NCBI GenBank assembly: GCA_964057225.1
Contig: OZ059900.1
Coordinates: forward strand, 7,016,501-7,080,500
Reading direction: 5' to 3'
From: Auanema rhodensis
Taxonomy: Eukaryota; Nematoda; Chromadorea; Rhabditida; Rhabditidae
Length of the DNA stretch: 64,000 nt
Shown here: positions 35,101-48,180 of the stretch, piece by piece
Layout: every line of letters begins with the position of its first letter
Position numbering within the stretch: position 1 is the stretch's first letter
Translations under genes and position numbers: made by a program
The notes under the pieces: generated by a model
What the model saw: only the letters and a program-made list of their open reading frames with translations
Told to the model about the DNA's origin: nothing
Database searches by the model: none

Positions 35101-36700
35101 GCACACATAAACACATCTCGTTCGAAGGAGATGACAGACACTTTTCTCGCCTATTTTTCTCTATTCTCTCATGAGTATAAAGTATGTGCAAGAGAAGCTA
35201 TGGATCAAAATAGAAAAAACAAAATGGCATGACAGACGTAAGAAGCAAATGAAGAAAAAGAACTGACCAGTTGTACAGCAATTGAAATTGAAAAAATGAC
35301 ACAAAGAGACCAAAAAATGCACTACGAATAGGTATAAACGATGGGTCATAAAGGCATTGTAGTTCAGATTTGAGAAAAAAATTTCAATTAAGAATATTGG
35401 CAACAACAGTGAAAAACGATTCTAAATGCTTCAAACATTGTGAAACAGCTATTAAAAGCATTTTTTAAGCTTGTCAACTCCCCTAGTAATCAAAATTCAT
35501 TTCTGCTTGTAGCTTATTTTGTTCTTCATCCAAACAAACTACGCACTACATACCAACAAACAAACAAGAAATCTAATATGATATCTCGTCATATATGGCA
35601 ATACTTATATATTCTATAGCTTCAGCTATACATGCATATATATATATATACATTATATAGATAGGTATAGATATATAACTATATGGATATGTGTACCTGT
35701 TTTGCCAATTCTTTTTTTTTTTGCTCAGAAAATTACTAATGTAAATCGGTATCATTATCCATTTTATGCAGTGGTAAACAAATAGCAAAAGTTCGCATAG
35801 CTATATGAACGATTTTACATACTATCAAACGGCATATATAATCTATTATATATGTTAGGATAGTTAGTTATATGTTTAATATGGATAAATAACTGACTAA
35901 TGATAAAGTATCTAAAATGACATGCTTTATAGATACTAAATGTGTATATCCATCAACTTCAGAATCATATAGATAATTAGATATTGCGTTATATAGAATT
36001 GTTACTTTTTTTTTCTTTAAAAAAGATGAAACATTTTAAAATTCTCCAAATTAATTTGAAAAAATAATATGTATGGATTAGAATTCTAAAAGATTATTTT
36101 AAATTAATTTTTAATGCTGCGATACTTTTTTAATTCAATAATAGTAGGCAGAAAATTGAATTCTAAAATAAATCTCAGCAAAGAACAAATACCAAAAAAA
36201 AGAAAAAGGATGAGCAGAGCGATAAATTTCCAAGAGATCATGAGAATCAAGTATAGTCAAAATAAGTATGGTCTAACTCCGCCGAATCACTTCCCAGAAA
36301 AGGCCCACAAGAGCAAAAAACCATTTAATAAGCTCTTAAATCCCGTCAATATAGCTTCTACTTTTTTCTTTCTATTTAAAGAAAATGTTATACATAAATT
36401 TTGAAAACTACGTTTCCTTTGGATGATTCATCAAAACTCTGATAAACACCATAGACTACCCAAACCATCAATTATATTGACGTTCAATCCACATATTCGT
36501 CTATATTTCATAACATATTACTTCACTCATTCATGCCAGCTACTAAACTTTATTTCTGTGGCAGAACTCTATCTTTCATAATCAAAGCACTTCTAGGAAA
36601 TAAATATTGCCATAAAGAGTTTTCTCTTGAGCTTCCCTTTACAATTGGAATATGTTATGTTTAACTATGTCATGTTAGTATAAAAGACATACTAAATATT

Positions 36701-36740
<40 letters not shown>

Positions 36741-39700
36741 GCGTTGACAAGTTAGTGACTGAGAAGTTCATGAAAGCACGAAAGAGCAATTGAGACAGAT
36801 GATGACATTTCATGTTAATAATGATCAACTATCGTCATTTCATATTCAATTAGTTTTTAAATCAATGATCACAAAGTATAGTTTATAATGAGACATCTAT
36901 ATGATATGTGATCTCATTCATAATTAGCTTCTAATTTATTCCTATTTTTAATTTATTTTACTTTTTTCCTAACAATCATATCATTCAATTCAAAACACTT
37001 TGCAGACAACTGTATACGAACGAATTATGCAAAAGGCACACATCTAGCATCAAAACACTCATCTTTTCGTTCATCCTACTTTAGTATTCCCTCATCTTTC
37101 TGTTGAAATTTTTTAGTACAAGCGAACTGCAACCGCATTTCTGAGCTTTGTGCTATTGGCCTATTCATTTTCTTTTTGTCTTCAAGGGTTAGCCGTTCTC
37201 TCTCCTCCTCTTTCTTGCATCTCTTTTTTCCAATTCTCTGTTTGTAGTTATAAACTACTTTTTTGTTTCAATACACTCACTCTTCTTCATCCATATAAGC
37301 TGTTGCATACAGATATAAGCCAAAACGCAAAACGCATGTCTTACTGCTTCTGTCTGCTAGCACAAGCTTTTGTCGCAGGCTAGACATTTTGCTATTCCTT
37401 GTCAGAAAGGCTGCATTTGGCAGCCGTGTTCCATTTCTCATCCTCACGTCTCTCTGCTTACTCAATCTATCTGGCTTCGTTTGCTTCTCTTCTTCTGGCA
37501 TGTAACCGAACGAAACACTTCAACTTTAGACGAAGTCAAGAAAACCAAAAGGACTTGCAAAGGACAATAGTGAAGTGAATAGAACATCAAGCTTAGCAAC
37601 TATCAAAGTTGCAAACATCTTTTTGACTATGCATGTCTTATTCTTTTAAGATACTCTATTGCAACCAAACCACACATTACACACGATTTGATGAAGAAAC
37701 TTATTCAAATGACAAATAATTGTCTGGTGAACAAAAGTGTATACCATACCAGCGATAGTAAATGTCTTGATAAAATAAAATGGTTCAAAGAAACAGAACG
37801 AAAACGTTATGTCATGATTGTCTCTCCCATTTAGTATAACTTTATTTTGTTAAATGAACCGGTTCGTATAACTATTGTAGTATTTGACCTTGTACTTATC
37901 AACTTCTTGAACTTGTTTGTTCAAAAAAAAGAAACAGAAGAAGATGAGCAAGAACACGACACTACATTGACGTTTAACAACAATCAATATATTGAAGTAT
38001 TGACATTGACGTAAAGGAACAAATTGAGAAATGAATTTCCAGTTAAATATCTGTGAAATCATTATTGACTTGCAAAAATTTAGAAAGAAGGAAAATTTTA
38101 AATGAAAATGAAACAAAATAATAGAAAAATGATTACAAAAAATTTCAAAATCAGTTGTGGTTATGCCGTGTTTTCTGCTTTTTCGTTCGAATGATGTAAA
38201 ATCAAAGAGATGTCAACGAAATCAAACAATAAGGCTTAGCTATTTTTGATAAATAGGAGATAGGGATTATTCGTAAAAGTTATAAATAATATGAACATGA
38301 GAAATAATTGAAAAAGTAATAAAAAATAAAAGTAATGATAAAGAACTAACCACAAGAGCTCGACGAAAAAATGTTTTACAGCCATTACAACTAGGTACAG
38401 AATAATGAATACCACTGGCTAAATCTTGACAGACAACACATAACGTTCCGTCTGGTATCTTTTCACGTTCTGAAATATTTAAATTTAAAAGGATTATATT
38501 GGAACAGTTAAATTTTCTGATAATTAATGTTTTTGTCTTAGTTTATGTTTTTAGTTTTTTTTCATTTTCTCCCCACTATGAAAGTAAATTTTCTTTCCAA
38601 TGCCTTAAACTGAAAGTATTTTTTCCGAAGTCTTGTATTCTTCGGCTTTGAATATGTTCTCTGATTAGGCGAGATCAAAAATGCGAAAGAAACAATGAGT
38701 ATCAGGGGAAGCATATAAACGAACATTGCATTTTGCAGCATTAATCACGTGAATATACTTATGCAAATGATGTATATGCTTTCCCAAAGCTTTTCCTTTT
38801 GCTTCTGTTAATCCAAAATTATAATCATGTTAGTAATAGTTATTTGCTAACATAATTCAATAACATAGTTAATAATAATTATATTTTCAAAGATAAAATG
38901 ATTATACACTAAACGCTTGTTGTCCATTCGTTTAATAATAAAAATTAAAAATAGCCACTTTGCTCCTTCCCCACTTTAATCTTTTTTATGATATGTTCTC
39001 TTTCTATGTTTCATTTTGTCCGTTACTCTGTAGTCTGAGTAAGGGAGACATATGCATGGAAAATGTCAACTTTTTCTCCAAATACGTCATGCCATCAAGA
39101 AGACAAAAAAATAAGTAGCAAGAACGTAACTTTTCACAGTCTCATTGAATTCAAATATTCATAATCTCTTTTTCTTCATCAATTCAGAAAAAACCAAACA
39201 AACACAATGATCTGACTTGATCTCAAAAGTGATCTCAATGCTATCAGATTAAAGCTTATTAGCATCATGATCGGATTGATAGTCAATTATCTTGTTTTTC
39301 CTTTTTATAGAATACTCTCAAAAAAATATATATACTTCTGATTATATGCTCTGCCTGATGTAACTACGAAAGGATTTAGCAAGCAAAAAAACACCGGACA
39401 AACAGATTGAGGACAAGACGGCACACTATTGATTGTGAGAGTATGCATAATGGCAAAAACGGAATATATACAAATACTATATGAATTTATGCTATTATGT
39501 AGCAATTAACAGTAAAAGAAAAGCTTTGATATATATGTTAGTTGAGCAAAAAAAAAAGATCAAAAACTGCTAAGAGTTATTGGATAAACGTGATATATTC
39601 AAAACATCTTTGTAACACTTTATAACTAGTTATATGAATATATCTTAAAAAACTGCTGTAAATATATAGTCATGCTCATATCAATAGAATTTCAATCTTG

Positions 39701-42700
39701 TATTTCTTCTTCGCACCTCATGTTCTATTTTATTTTATTTCGTTTCCTTTCAAAAGCTGAGAATTCGCAACATGTCTCGAGAAATGTCTAGTATTTTATT
39801 CACTGCATAGGCAATATGCTTCCCCAGCTTCCTTGAAAAGCTAGCCGCTGGCCGACTATTGACTAACTCTTTCTGTTTCTCTGTCTCTTTTCCTTCTCTA
39901 ATTCTCTCAGATTAGCTTATATTTTCTACATTCCACATACTTCCGTCTGCTCCAACTATCCCCCTATTCAAATTCAATTTGCTGTTCGCAACATTTAAGT
40001 GTTGCGATTCGAATCATGAGAGCATGAGATGGCAAGACATTTTGGTCTATGATATATGCATTTCATATTGCCTTTCACACTACGTTGAACTCAGCCTTTT
40101 CACTCGTCACTCATGTGTGTACGGAACAAAGTTAGCAAGCTATCATGTGCTAAGCTCCCATACCCATGTTTTTCATTAAATTCTATAGATGAGAATGACT
40201 TAGTCTACTTCTATTTTTCTATTCTCTCTTGTTCCCATTCTTTCTTTCATCTTCCTACTCTATGTTTTTATGTCTTTGCCTGGCTCGTATGTCTCACTCA
40301 ATCGTCCTCAATCATTTTCGCAATTGCCTTTTTCAACAGAAAGATAAATAAATGTTTATGCCATATCGTCATGCTTTGACAACAAGTTTATAAGGCAAAG
40401 CAGACGTGTCAATAGCATGACCATGGATAAATTTTGGCTTTCTTGTAAATATGAAGCCTAATAGCTCTCGCTTCAAACTTAAGCAATTGGTCCGGTTTGC
40501 TTCATTCAAGAAAGAAACGGATGAACAGAATCCCAAGCATGAACAGCAAGATATTAGCTCAGATATACTATATGTGCATAGCACATATACTCATTCATAA
40601 TATGCAGAGACAAAATTGCTCTTTAGTGAACTTTGGGAATATAACCACAAGTGTAATTTCAACTGCTCATAGCACCTTAGCACTAAAGCAATTAAACGGA
40701 ATGAGACTAATATGGGAAACATAGCAAAACCGCAAATTTCGATCACTAGCCAGTACACTAAGTAATAGCAATAGCTTTAATGGCCAGAACCTCACGTGTT
40801 TTCTCTCTACTTCAAAAGTATTTATCCAACATATGCACACATAGAACCTTTTTTAAAAATTTTAAACAAAATTAATGAGCATATGACAGTTAAAAAAAAC
40901 ATATGAGAAACAATTACAAAGCTTTTTATACTTCACATTTGGCTAAATATGTATTTGAATAGTAAACTTGATTTGACCAGTTGCAATCAATGAAGGCAAA
41001 GAAAAATGTATTTTGTCTCTACCTCCCTATTCTCTAACTAAACATCGAAGCAACACGTTATCTCACTCTTCGTACACTAGTAACAAAAAAATAAAATAAA
41101 AATAAACATAAATTCAGAAAAAAAATGCAAAATAACCAACTTTTTGTTTTTGGCATCATATCATTATGATATAATACCATAGATACTGGCGACAGAATCA
41201 TGGCTGCCAGATGACGGGTCCAGGACCGTTAGCAGACACCGACTATAACCGGAAAAAGACAAGAAAAGAATGCATTCATCATTAACATGTAGCGTTAAAG
41301 CGCAAGTTAAGTATCATACGAGAAAGAAGGCAGAAACAATTGTTGTTGTAAAACTGAAGAAAATAGAGAAATATTATCAGTATAGGAATATATATATATA
41401 TATAAATTGTATTGTAAACTGTAAATATCCATTCAATGATGAACAAATTGCCAAATGCATGCAAAAAAACACAAAAATGATGAATAAAAATGAAAAAATA
41501 CTATGGCAAAATAGATACAAACAACCAAATGTAATATATAAACCATTTCTTTTTTAGGGTGGGAGGGCATAAAATCGTTCAAGAATCGTAAAAACATGAA
41601 AATAGTGGAATAAGTATGTATTAGAATGAGGTAATCGGAAGAGCATAATGTTTAGCATGATAGGATTGTTAACCGGAACATGCATATACATGACCTGCTA
41701 TTAACGGGATTCTGGAATTGATTTCAGGATAAAAACAAGCTCGCTTCTAACCACGAAGAAAATAAAAAAGCTAGATCACAAGAACAACAGAAAATCAACA
41801 CCGAGCTCTCTTCTCTTTAAATTTGTCAATGAACCCACACTACTTCTTCTATTCTTTTCTTTTTTTCTTCAGTTCTCATGCGCATTTTTTCTTCATTTCC
41901 TCTCTCTACTTGACTTCGACTTCTCAGTTTAAATTGACGTCCATTTTCATATTGTATTCGTCATGAATATACTCTTTTTTCTACTGCTTTTTCACAGAAG
42001 CTGATGAATAAATCTTATTAAAAGAATCCAATTTTATTTTTTTGTTTTCACTATCTTTGCACAGGACCTAATTCTCTTTTCACACTTTTCTTATCTTAAT
42101 TGACCGGAAGGCATTTCTAAGACGGCCGGAAGAAACTATCGTCACCTAGCACTACATTCTAAGACGGCGACACTTACTCATCTTATATGCTAAAGTCGCC
42201 ATGCCACATGGGCAAAAGCAGCAGAGCGAAAACTAAATTCAAGGCATCCTAACTCAAACACATTCACATAATATACGCATAGTTTAAAAAAAACGAGAAA
42301 AAATGAGAAAATGAGAGTAAAAATGCTAAATTTTGTTTGCCAAAAAGTACATAAGCAGATGAGAAGACGAATAGCAAGCAAGCAATATAGTTCGTGTTGT
42401 TGTCTCTTCCTTCTCTCATTCTTTTTTTTCTTACGTGTTGTTATGCATCAAGAAAAAAAGTTGAGACGATGGCTTCTCAGCTTGACATACTACTAGGCAT
42501 CCACAGGCTAGCTGCACCAAATCCTCAGCCATCACTAGATTCATGATGATGCCTATCGTCGCCTTCATATTGATATTGTTTTTGCTGTTATTTCTTATTG
42601 TTTTTATTTAGAACGACAGGCAAGTGCTTAATCGTTGGATATACGAATTCATTCAGCACGTGGACAACGGAGAGAATGAGAGAGAAGGAGAGAGAGAAAA

Positions 42701-45700
42701 TGCGGCATGGAAACAAAGAGGTGGAGCTCTGTTTACTGGACAAGCACTGATAATAATATATTCTGAGCTGAAGAAAGAGGGAAATAATAATGATTGGCAG
42801 TTGAATAGCTTCAAGACTAATCTCCATTTGAATATCTAGCTATTCAATAAACTGTACTACTTCAATTTTCAAATATTTACTAATAGAGAAAAAAGAAAAC
42901 ATCTGCATCATATATAGATTTGATGGAAATAGAGACATTAGCTTAGCAATACGTTGAACGCGCAATGAACTGTGTACTTTGCCTCGCAGCCAATACGAAA
43001 AGGAAAACAGCAAGGAATTTATGTAGAGTATGCTATGAAATCTTAAATGAGAAAACAGTAATAACATCTGAATAAGAAAAAAATAAAATTAAAAACACTA
43101 CAACGATAAGGCCGAGGCTGCTGGAACTTCCAGAAGCTTGGCTTCAGCTGGCTAATAGCGACGTCGTCGTGAACAACGGCAACAACGACAGCAGTGGACC
43201 GGTCCCGGCGGGACCCATAGAGGAAAAGAAGAAGTACGCACGCTTGGTCCGAATAGAAGATTGTCGCCGTCGCTATTGAGAGGGACACAAAACGAGGGAA
43301 AATGGACTTAAAGAGAAAAAATAGTGAACGAGGAACATATATTAACAAGAGGTTATAAAGGATGGAAAGAAAATGAAAAGCAAAAGAAAAAGAGAGAGAT
43401 AGAGATAGCTAGAGAAAAAGAAAAGAAAGAGAAAGAGAGGGAAAGCAAAAATGTGGGAGATTGGCTAGTGGCAGTTGAAGAGGGCGGGACCAACGGTCTG
43501 GTTCACTCGTCCGTGCCAATACTCTCTCCGTCCTCCTCTCTTTCTCTCTGCATCACTGGACTTTACTTGGCTCTCTATCCATCGTTATGTTGTTGCCAAC
43601 CCATCTATTTTCTCTCAACATCTGTCTCTCTGAATCGCTCTCTGCGTTTGTGCATGACCGACTGCATGTCATCGAACTGCTTTGAGCTTTCATTCTTTTT
43701 CACCTCTGCCCCTACATCCATCTATCCAAATCAAAATCAGTTTTTTTCTTTTTCCGTCTCGTCAGAACTACTATCTTAGCCTTTTTCTGTTTATAAGCGA
43801 AATATTTGCTGCAGCTTTCGGAAAAGTTGTAGTAAATGGCCAAATCCATTGGGCAGCAAGTACCAGCCAACAGGTATAAGACACAGAAAATATAAAAACG
43901 AAAAACAAAAAAATAGAGTTACAACTTATGAAAAGAGTAAAAACGAGAGAGCAGAAGTAAAATAATCAAAAAATGCCAAACGATATGCTACTGAGAAGAC
44001 TGGAATTTAAAAAAAAAAAAAAAAAAAAAACAAGAAAATAAGCAATGAAGCAATTAATTGGCAGACTGTGCCATGTGTGAAAAAACAATACATATACAGC
44101 AGCTATCACTCTCACTAATGAAATTAAGCAAAGATGGAGAGCAAAATTGAGACGTTGAACGGAAGAAAAAAGAGAAGATGGCTTTGTTTTTTTCTTAAAA
44201 AGCTCAAACACAAGAAAAAAGTAAATAAATAACTTTGGTAGGAAAAAATATTTCTAATATCTTGTACTAAAAGGATGATATCCGATTGTCAAGATTTACA
44301 GTCAAATAATATACTCTCCAATAAAAGCTTATGTTGAAAATGGGCAATTCAAACTTGTAAACGCACTATTTCTGTCGTTTGAATGACTTTAGTGCACAGC
44401 TGTACTTACCTACTTTCTTCCGCTTGCATTTTCTCATCCGAACAGCATTTTTTAGTTTGCAGCCTCTCACATATCTACTCACATAACCTTTTTTTCTGTA
44501 TCTTGTTAGGGAATCTATTCTAGATCATTCATTTTTTGCCGACTTTTCTTTACTGCACTAGCTATTCTCATAAACTTCTCGTACATATGATGGCATACAT
44601 TTAGCGACACTGTTATTGGCTTATTAAAACATTTCAAATGGCCACTAAAATTTTTTTCCGCTGTCTTCTATCATTACACAGGTTTCACATAAAATGGATT
44701 CTAACACTATATATTAACAAGCTGGCAATAAGAAAAGACAGACAATTCAATTATTTCTCTCAAAAGCGTATTATAATTGTGCTTTATCTCACTAGTTGAA
44801 AACGAAACCACTACTGAAAATACGTTGTAAACTGTTAGGAAAAAATTCGAAAAACCGCACATACGCTAAAATAAATGGAACTAAAAAGAAAAAAAATCAA
44901 ATATAGATTGATTTGTGCTATTCTCACTGTCATTATTCATCGTTTATATGCCTAGTTGGTAGAATAAAAAACACAGCATAAATAGTTTCAAAATAAACAA
45001 ATTTTGATTGCTGTCACCACACACATACATACACGAGTGTTGTGCTGAACAAAAACTGTCAAAAAGAAAGAAGAAGAGTATGTAAGAGTATTTAATTCTG
45101 TTTCTAACTCGTTACATTCATATTTGACCACACGCAACAACCAATAAACAAAAACTAGAAAATATTATGAAAGAACCAAACAATATAAAGCTGAAAGCAA
45201 ATATGATGCACTTAGATCTGTAATACAAATTTTAGATAATAGAAAATGATGGGGAAAAATTAAGAAATTGGAAAAAAAATTCAAGATTTCTAATGATGTT
45301 GGAGTAGCTCACAATAAATAAAAATTTTCATGAAATGCGAAATGGAATGAAAAAAACGATTGAATAATATAATCAATTTACAATATAATAAAATTGTAAA
45401 AAAAATAGAGATGAAAAACATATCTCCACATCTTCTCATATGTGAAATTATGAATAATATTCAAAGAAGATCTCTTAAAAATATGAATATAGTCATTTTT
45501 TGTATTTCCTATGTCATTATCAAAGAAACAATTAGCTATATTCATATTTTCGCTTTAAAAAATAGCAAAAATAAAGCTAATGGAATGATAAAATATGCTA
45601 TATGACCGTAATTTGAACTAGAAATAACTAGATAGTTAAAGTTTTAAGAGAATAAACTGTGTACACTATGCTAGCACAAAACAGCGACAACCACAACAAT

Positions 45701-46278
45701 GGGAAATTGAAACACAACCTATATTTATTGGCTATTTAAGCTAGCTGTATTCCCTAAATGTATAAATGTATAACTTAATTATACTATAAATACTATATAC
45801 AGATAAACTTGGCATTAGGACTCATAACAGCTACTATAATACTCACTGCAGGAAAAAAAAATAACAACAGAATCTAGTTACAGGCGTGTCAAATACATGT
45901 AGACATTCGCATCATATCACGTTGTACCCACCGGTACATACATACATATGATAGAATCATCAGCAACATACGTACAGGCATCTACACACATACATACATA
46001 CATACACACACACGATGCATTTACAATCTATGAAATAAAAAACTGATAATACCCAAAATATGTATATAGTTTTGAAAATTAAAAAGTCTATTCGAATGAA
46101 AATAGTTGAATGCTTTTGTTTCTCGAAACTTTGAAAATTGATCAAAATAAGAATCAGAACGTAAACACAAATAAACCTATACAGTTATTCCAACATTTCT
46201 ATTTTTTACTATATACATATTAAATAAAAATAGAAATAAAAAAGTAAATAAAACAGCAAACTTACTATTGTTTGGCAT
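26114..46278 (-). CDS. Nuclear hormone receptor (nematode NHR, C4 zinc fingers and ligand-binding domain)
   Basis: Ligand-regulated transcription factor. Exons: 46305-46266 (ATG at 46278), 38469-38351, 28793-28742, 28615-28550, 28196-28070, 27886-27694, 27589-27474, 27409-27355, 27281-27153, 27018-26937, 26892-26796, 26745-26636, 26566-26415, 26209-26114; 468 residues, frame closed throughout. Finger 1 has Cys15, 18, 32 and 35 with P-box CNGCK. Finger 2 has Cys51, 57, 67 and 70 (C-x5-C-x9-C-x2-C) followed by [11 protein letters not shown] basic, Glu-rich extension ([19 protein letters not shown]) leads to a Ser-rich hinge and a ligand-binding domain from about residue 195. That domain contains the helix 3-5 segment [20 protein letters not shown] and ends in [11 protein letters not shown], a plausible AF-2 helix. 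The P-box and hinge suit the expanded HNF4-derived nematode receptors; the orthologue cannot be named. Introns 1 and 2 are 7.8 and 9.6 kb. Confidence 0.92.
30466..30476. repeat. C11 homopolymer (G11 on the transcribed receptor strand)
   Basis: Eleven consecutive C on the + strand in a region of about 70-75% A+T. The receptor transcript, made from the other strand, would contain G11. Confidence 0.9.
33679..34050 (+). CDS. Orphan 123-codon reading frame inside receptor intron 2
   Basis: The frame is Lys-rich, with an N-terminal hydrophobic stretch and a more polar second half. I recognise no domain, splice partner or homologue. It may be a nested gene, a decayed fragment or chance in AT-rich DNA. 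It is listed because it is the longest frame in the intron. Confidence 0.15.
   Translation: MYICIYICKFFVSLQFIIFNISISYQFQRNNEKLDLITKLKSQFCFETKRKHSDSIILCNTKLVCKTMQIKKIQSKYNLTIDQEKKEFRVKFKKVTVNLLISSHFTIPEKLKILPSNTNTLLI
36702..36735. repeat. TA dinucleotide microsatellite
   Basis: Uninterrupted alternating T and A within receptor intron 2. Confidence 0.9.
39987..40006. repeat. 7-bp inverted repeat
   Basis: CGCAACA (39987-39993) and TGTTGCG (40000-40006) are perfect complements around a 6-base loop, followed at once by the palindrome GATTCGAATC. Confidence 0.5.
43100..43280. promoter_or_regulatory. GC-rich, CpG-containing island with nested palindromes
   Basis: This segment is far richer in G and C than its neighbours and has many CpG and CGTCGT-type steps. 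It includes the 10-bp palindrome GGACCGGTCC (43197-43206), which overlaps the near-palindrome GGTCCCGGCGGGACC (43201-43215). No reading frame through it has family features. An island of this kind in an AT-rich intron suggests an alternative promoter or regulatory element; this is inference. Confidence 0.4.
43340..43640. repeat. Purine tract followed by pyrimidine tract
   Basis: 43360-43450 is nearly all A and G on the + strand, and 43510-43640 is rich in C and T. The two could pair imperfectly as an inverted arrangement. The open frame across them is compositional. Confidence 0.6.
44009..44030. repeat. A22 homopolymer
   Basis: Twenty-two consecutive A residues. There is no coding sequence or duplicated flank around it that would mark a processed retrocopy. 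Confidence 0.85.
45983..46012. repeat. CATA/CA microsatellite
   Basis: Tandem CATA units passing into CA repeats, about 260 bases inside receptor intron 1 from the start exon. Confidence 0.8.
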
Positions 46279-46305
46279 TTCCTGAGCTAATCTACATGTC
46301 CACCA

Positions 46306-46317
46306 CTGAAAAAAAAA
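46306..46317 (-). promoter_or_regulatory. Acceptor site before the receptor start exon (possible trans-splice site)
   Basis: The minus strand reads TTTTTTTTTCAG directly before the exon at 46305. The ATG follows 27 bases later with no in-frame stop between. This is the expected form of a spliced-leader addition site, but an ordinary upstream exon would look the same. Confidence 0.5.
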
Positions 46318-47079
46318 TTCTTCACTATAAAAGTATATTTATATCATAATTGAAATTCTGTGAAATTTCACTCTTAAAGTTATAAATAAATTGTTTTTCA
46401 CAAAAACAGACTGGAAAAATCCATAACCTGTCCAAACTATCAGATACGAGATATTAGTGAGAGAATTTGAAAAAAAGTAAGAGATTTTTTAAAATAAAAT
46501 ATAATAGTAACACATAAAACGAGTAATATTTTTTATTTATACTATCTTAAATCTAATAAATTTGCATTAAATCATGCACTTTAAAGAACATTTTAAGAAA
46601 AAAATATAAATAATATAAACTTACACATATCTATCAAATACGCGGCCAATTCAATAAATTTTTAAAACCTAGAGTTGAATAACCGATAAGTATATACCCA
46701 TATATTGTTCAAGTTAACAAAAAACTTTTTAACTATCCTAAAAAACAGACATTAATTGTTTTTTAAAGTTACAAACATACTAAAAATTATTCGAATAATA
46801 TAGTCAAAAGTATCAAACATCGAGCTTATGAGAGAAATGTATAAAAGAATTATAATAAAGATGTATAATGGTGAAAATATAAAATTGTTATTAGAAATTA
46901 TCAAAATGCTATTTATTCATGAAAAAAAAAATCATTTTCACGGAAGTATTTGAATAAAATGTAGAACGAAAGATAGAACTTAACATAAAAGGATAAGTGA
47001 AAGGGATGTTGACGTTGACTATTATACTAACTCATCTAATAGTATTATTTTGAATAGTTAAAAAAACAGCAACAACAAA

Positions 47080-47101
47080 ATAATAATAATAATAATAATA
47101 G
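47080..47101. repeat. AAT trinucleotide microsatellite
   Basis: About seven tandem TAA/AAT units in noncoding DNA. Confidence 0.85.
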
Positions 47102-47989
47102 AGGCAGAAATATGATTCAATTATATATAGTAAAAGCTACAATTATAGCTTCAATTCAGAGGAATGGCGATAAATTATTAATTCATTAACGTATTTCACT
47201 TATATTTCGATTCGTTAACACACCTGCTATAGATATACAAAATCTATACAAATTATGCACAACTATCAAATAAAGAATAACAAACAAGATTTACGCGGGA
47301 ATAATGAAACACATTAAGGGTTAACATAATTCATAAAAGTAAAGGGTATAAACAGTTTGAACAGCAAAAATAACAATAAATAAAGTAATATTAAACTTTG
47401 TATTTTGTGCGTCGTTATCGATTTTTAATTGCGACCTCATATAAACATCAAACGGGACTGTTAAATCAATTGTAAACAGTAACAGACGGCAATGATAAGT
47501 TTTTGTTTGAGCAGCATATAGTTACATATTAATATTACTATGTACAAGAAATATAATTGGATGCAATTTAGTGAAGAAGTCATGTGGTATTGAAAAAACA
47601 TTGTAAACAGAGAAGTGTTTGAAAAAAAAAGACTTGGAGATATTCCAACAGAGCAGGTTGAGTGGTTATCTTAAACAGATGAAAAACATATTGTAATCTT
47701 AGTTCAACAACGTGAAGTTTAAAAAATCTTCAAGATAGTTCAAATCCATATCATATGACTATTAGAAAAATTTGAAGAGTGTTAGCTCACATTCTATTTG
47801 TATAAGCTTCAAGTGAGAATAAACGGAATTTTTTTTTTGCGTGAGTAGGTAGTTTGTAAGTTTTTTCAATATTTTTGTGGAACAACAGAAGCAACTGCTA
47901 GTTAATCTAACGAAGAATTTTAGTTAACGTAGAACGATAAGAAAAGCGTTAGAGCAATAGCACAGACAAGGACGAAAGTAGTTGTAGCT

Positions 47990-48043
47990 AACACACGTAG
48001 AAAAGCTGGAAAGAAAGAAAAAGAGAGATAGAGAGAGAAAAAT

Positions 48044-48081
<38 letters not shown>

Positions 48082-48180
48082 AGAAGAAAAGAAAGAACAA
48101 GTGGTGTTGATGAGAGAGAGAGGGAGAAAGATAGAGAAAAAGAAAGAAAGTAACATAATGAAATAGTTGAATGTTGAGAG
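47990..48180. repeat. Purine-rich block with a GA microsatellite
   Basis: Almost all A and G on the + strand, with an uninterrupted GA run at about 48046-48079. The purine bias weakens but continues to about 48440. Confidence 0.8.

Larger units (their letters stand above)
28794..38350 (-). other. Receptor intron 2, 9.6 kb, between the two zinc-finger exons
   Basis: Separates the exon coding finger 1 from the exon coding finger 2. It is AT-rich throughout. It contains a C11 run (30466-30476), a long TA dinucleotide run (about 36702-36735), pyrimidine-rich DNA at 37080-37500, and several frames of 60-123 codons. The longest, 33679-34050 (+), has an ATG and no family resemblance. No nested gene can be supported. 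Confidence 0.75.
38470..46265 (-). other. Receptor intron 1, 7.8 kb, with a GC-rich island
   Basis: Lies between the start exon and the finger 1 exon. It contains a GC-rich palindromic island (43100-43280), adjoining purine and pyrimidine tracts (43320-43640), A22 at 44009-44030 and a CATA microsatellite near 45990. The frames present are low complexity. An alternative promoter and first exon for the receptor could lie here, but none is proven. Confidence 0.65.

Noticed and set aside
43043-43348. 101-codon frame (-) through the GC-rich island
   Set aside because: Mixed hydrophobic sequence without a domain, and no splice sites linking it in frame to the receptor.
43324-43779. 151-codon frame (+), Lys/Glu then Ser-rich
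   Set aside because: It simply translates the purine tract and the following pyrimidine tract.
44009-44030. A22 run as the tail of a retroposed copy
   Set aside because: No coding remnant or target-site duplication next to it.
47920-48156. 78-codon frame (-), Ser/Leu/Phe repeats
   Set aside because: Reverse translation of the GA microsatellite.
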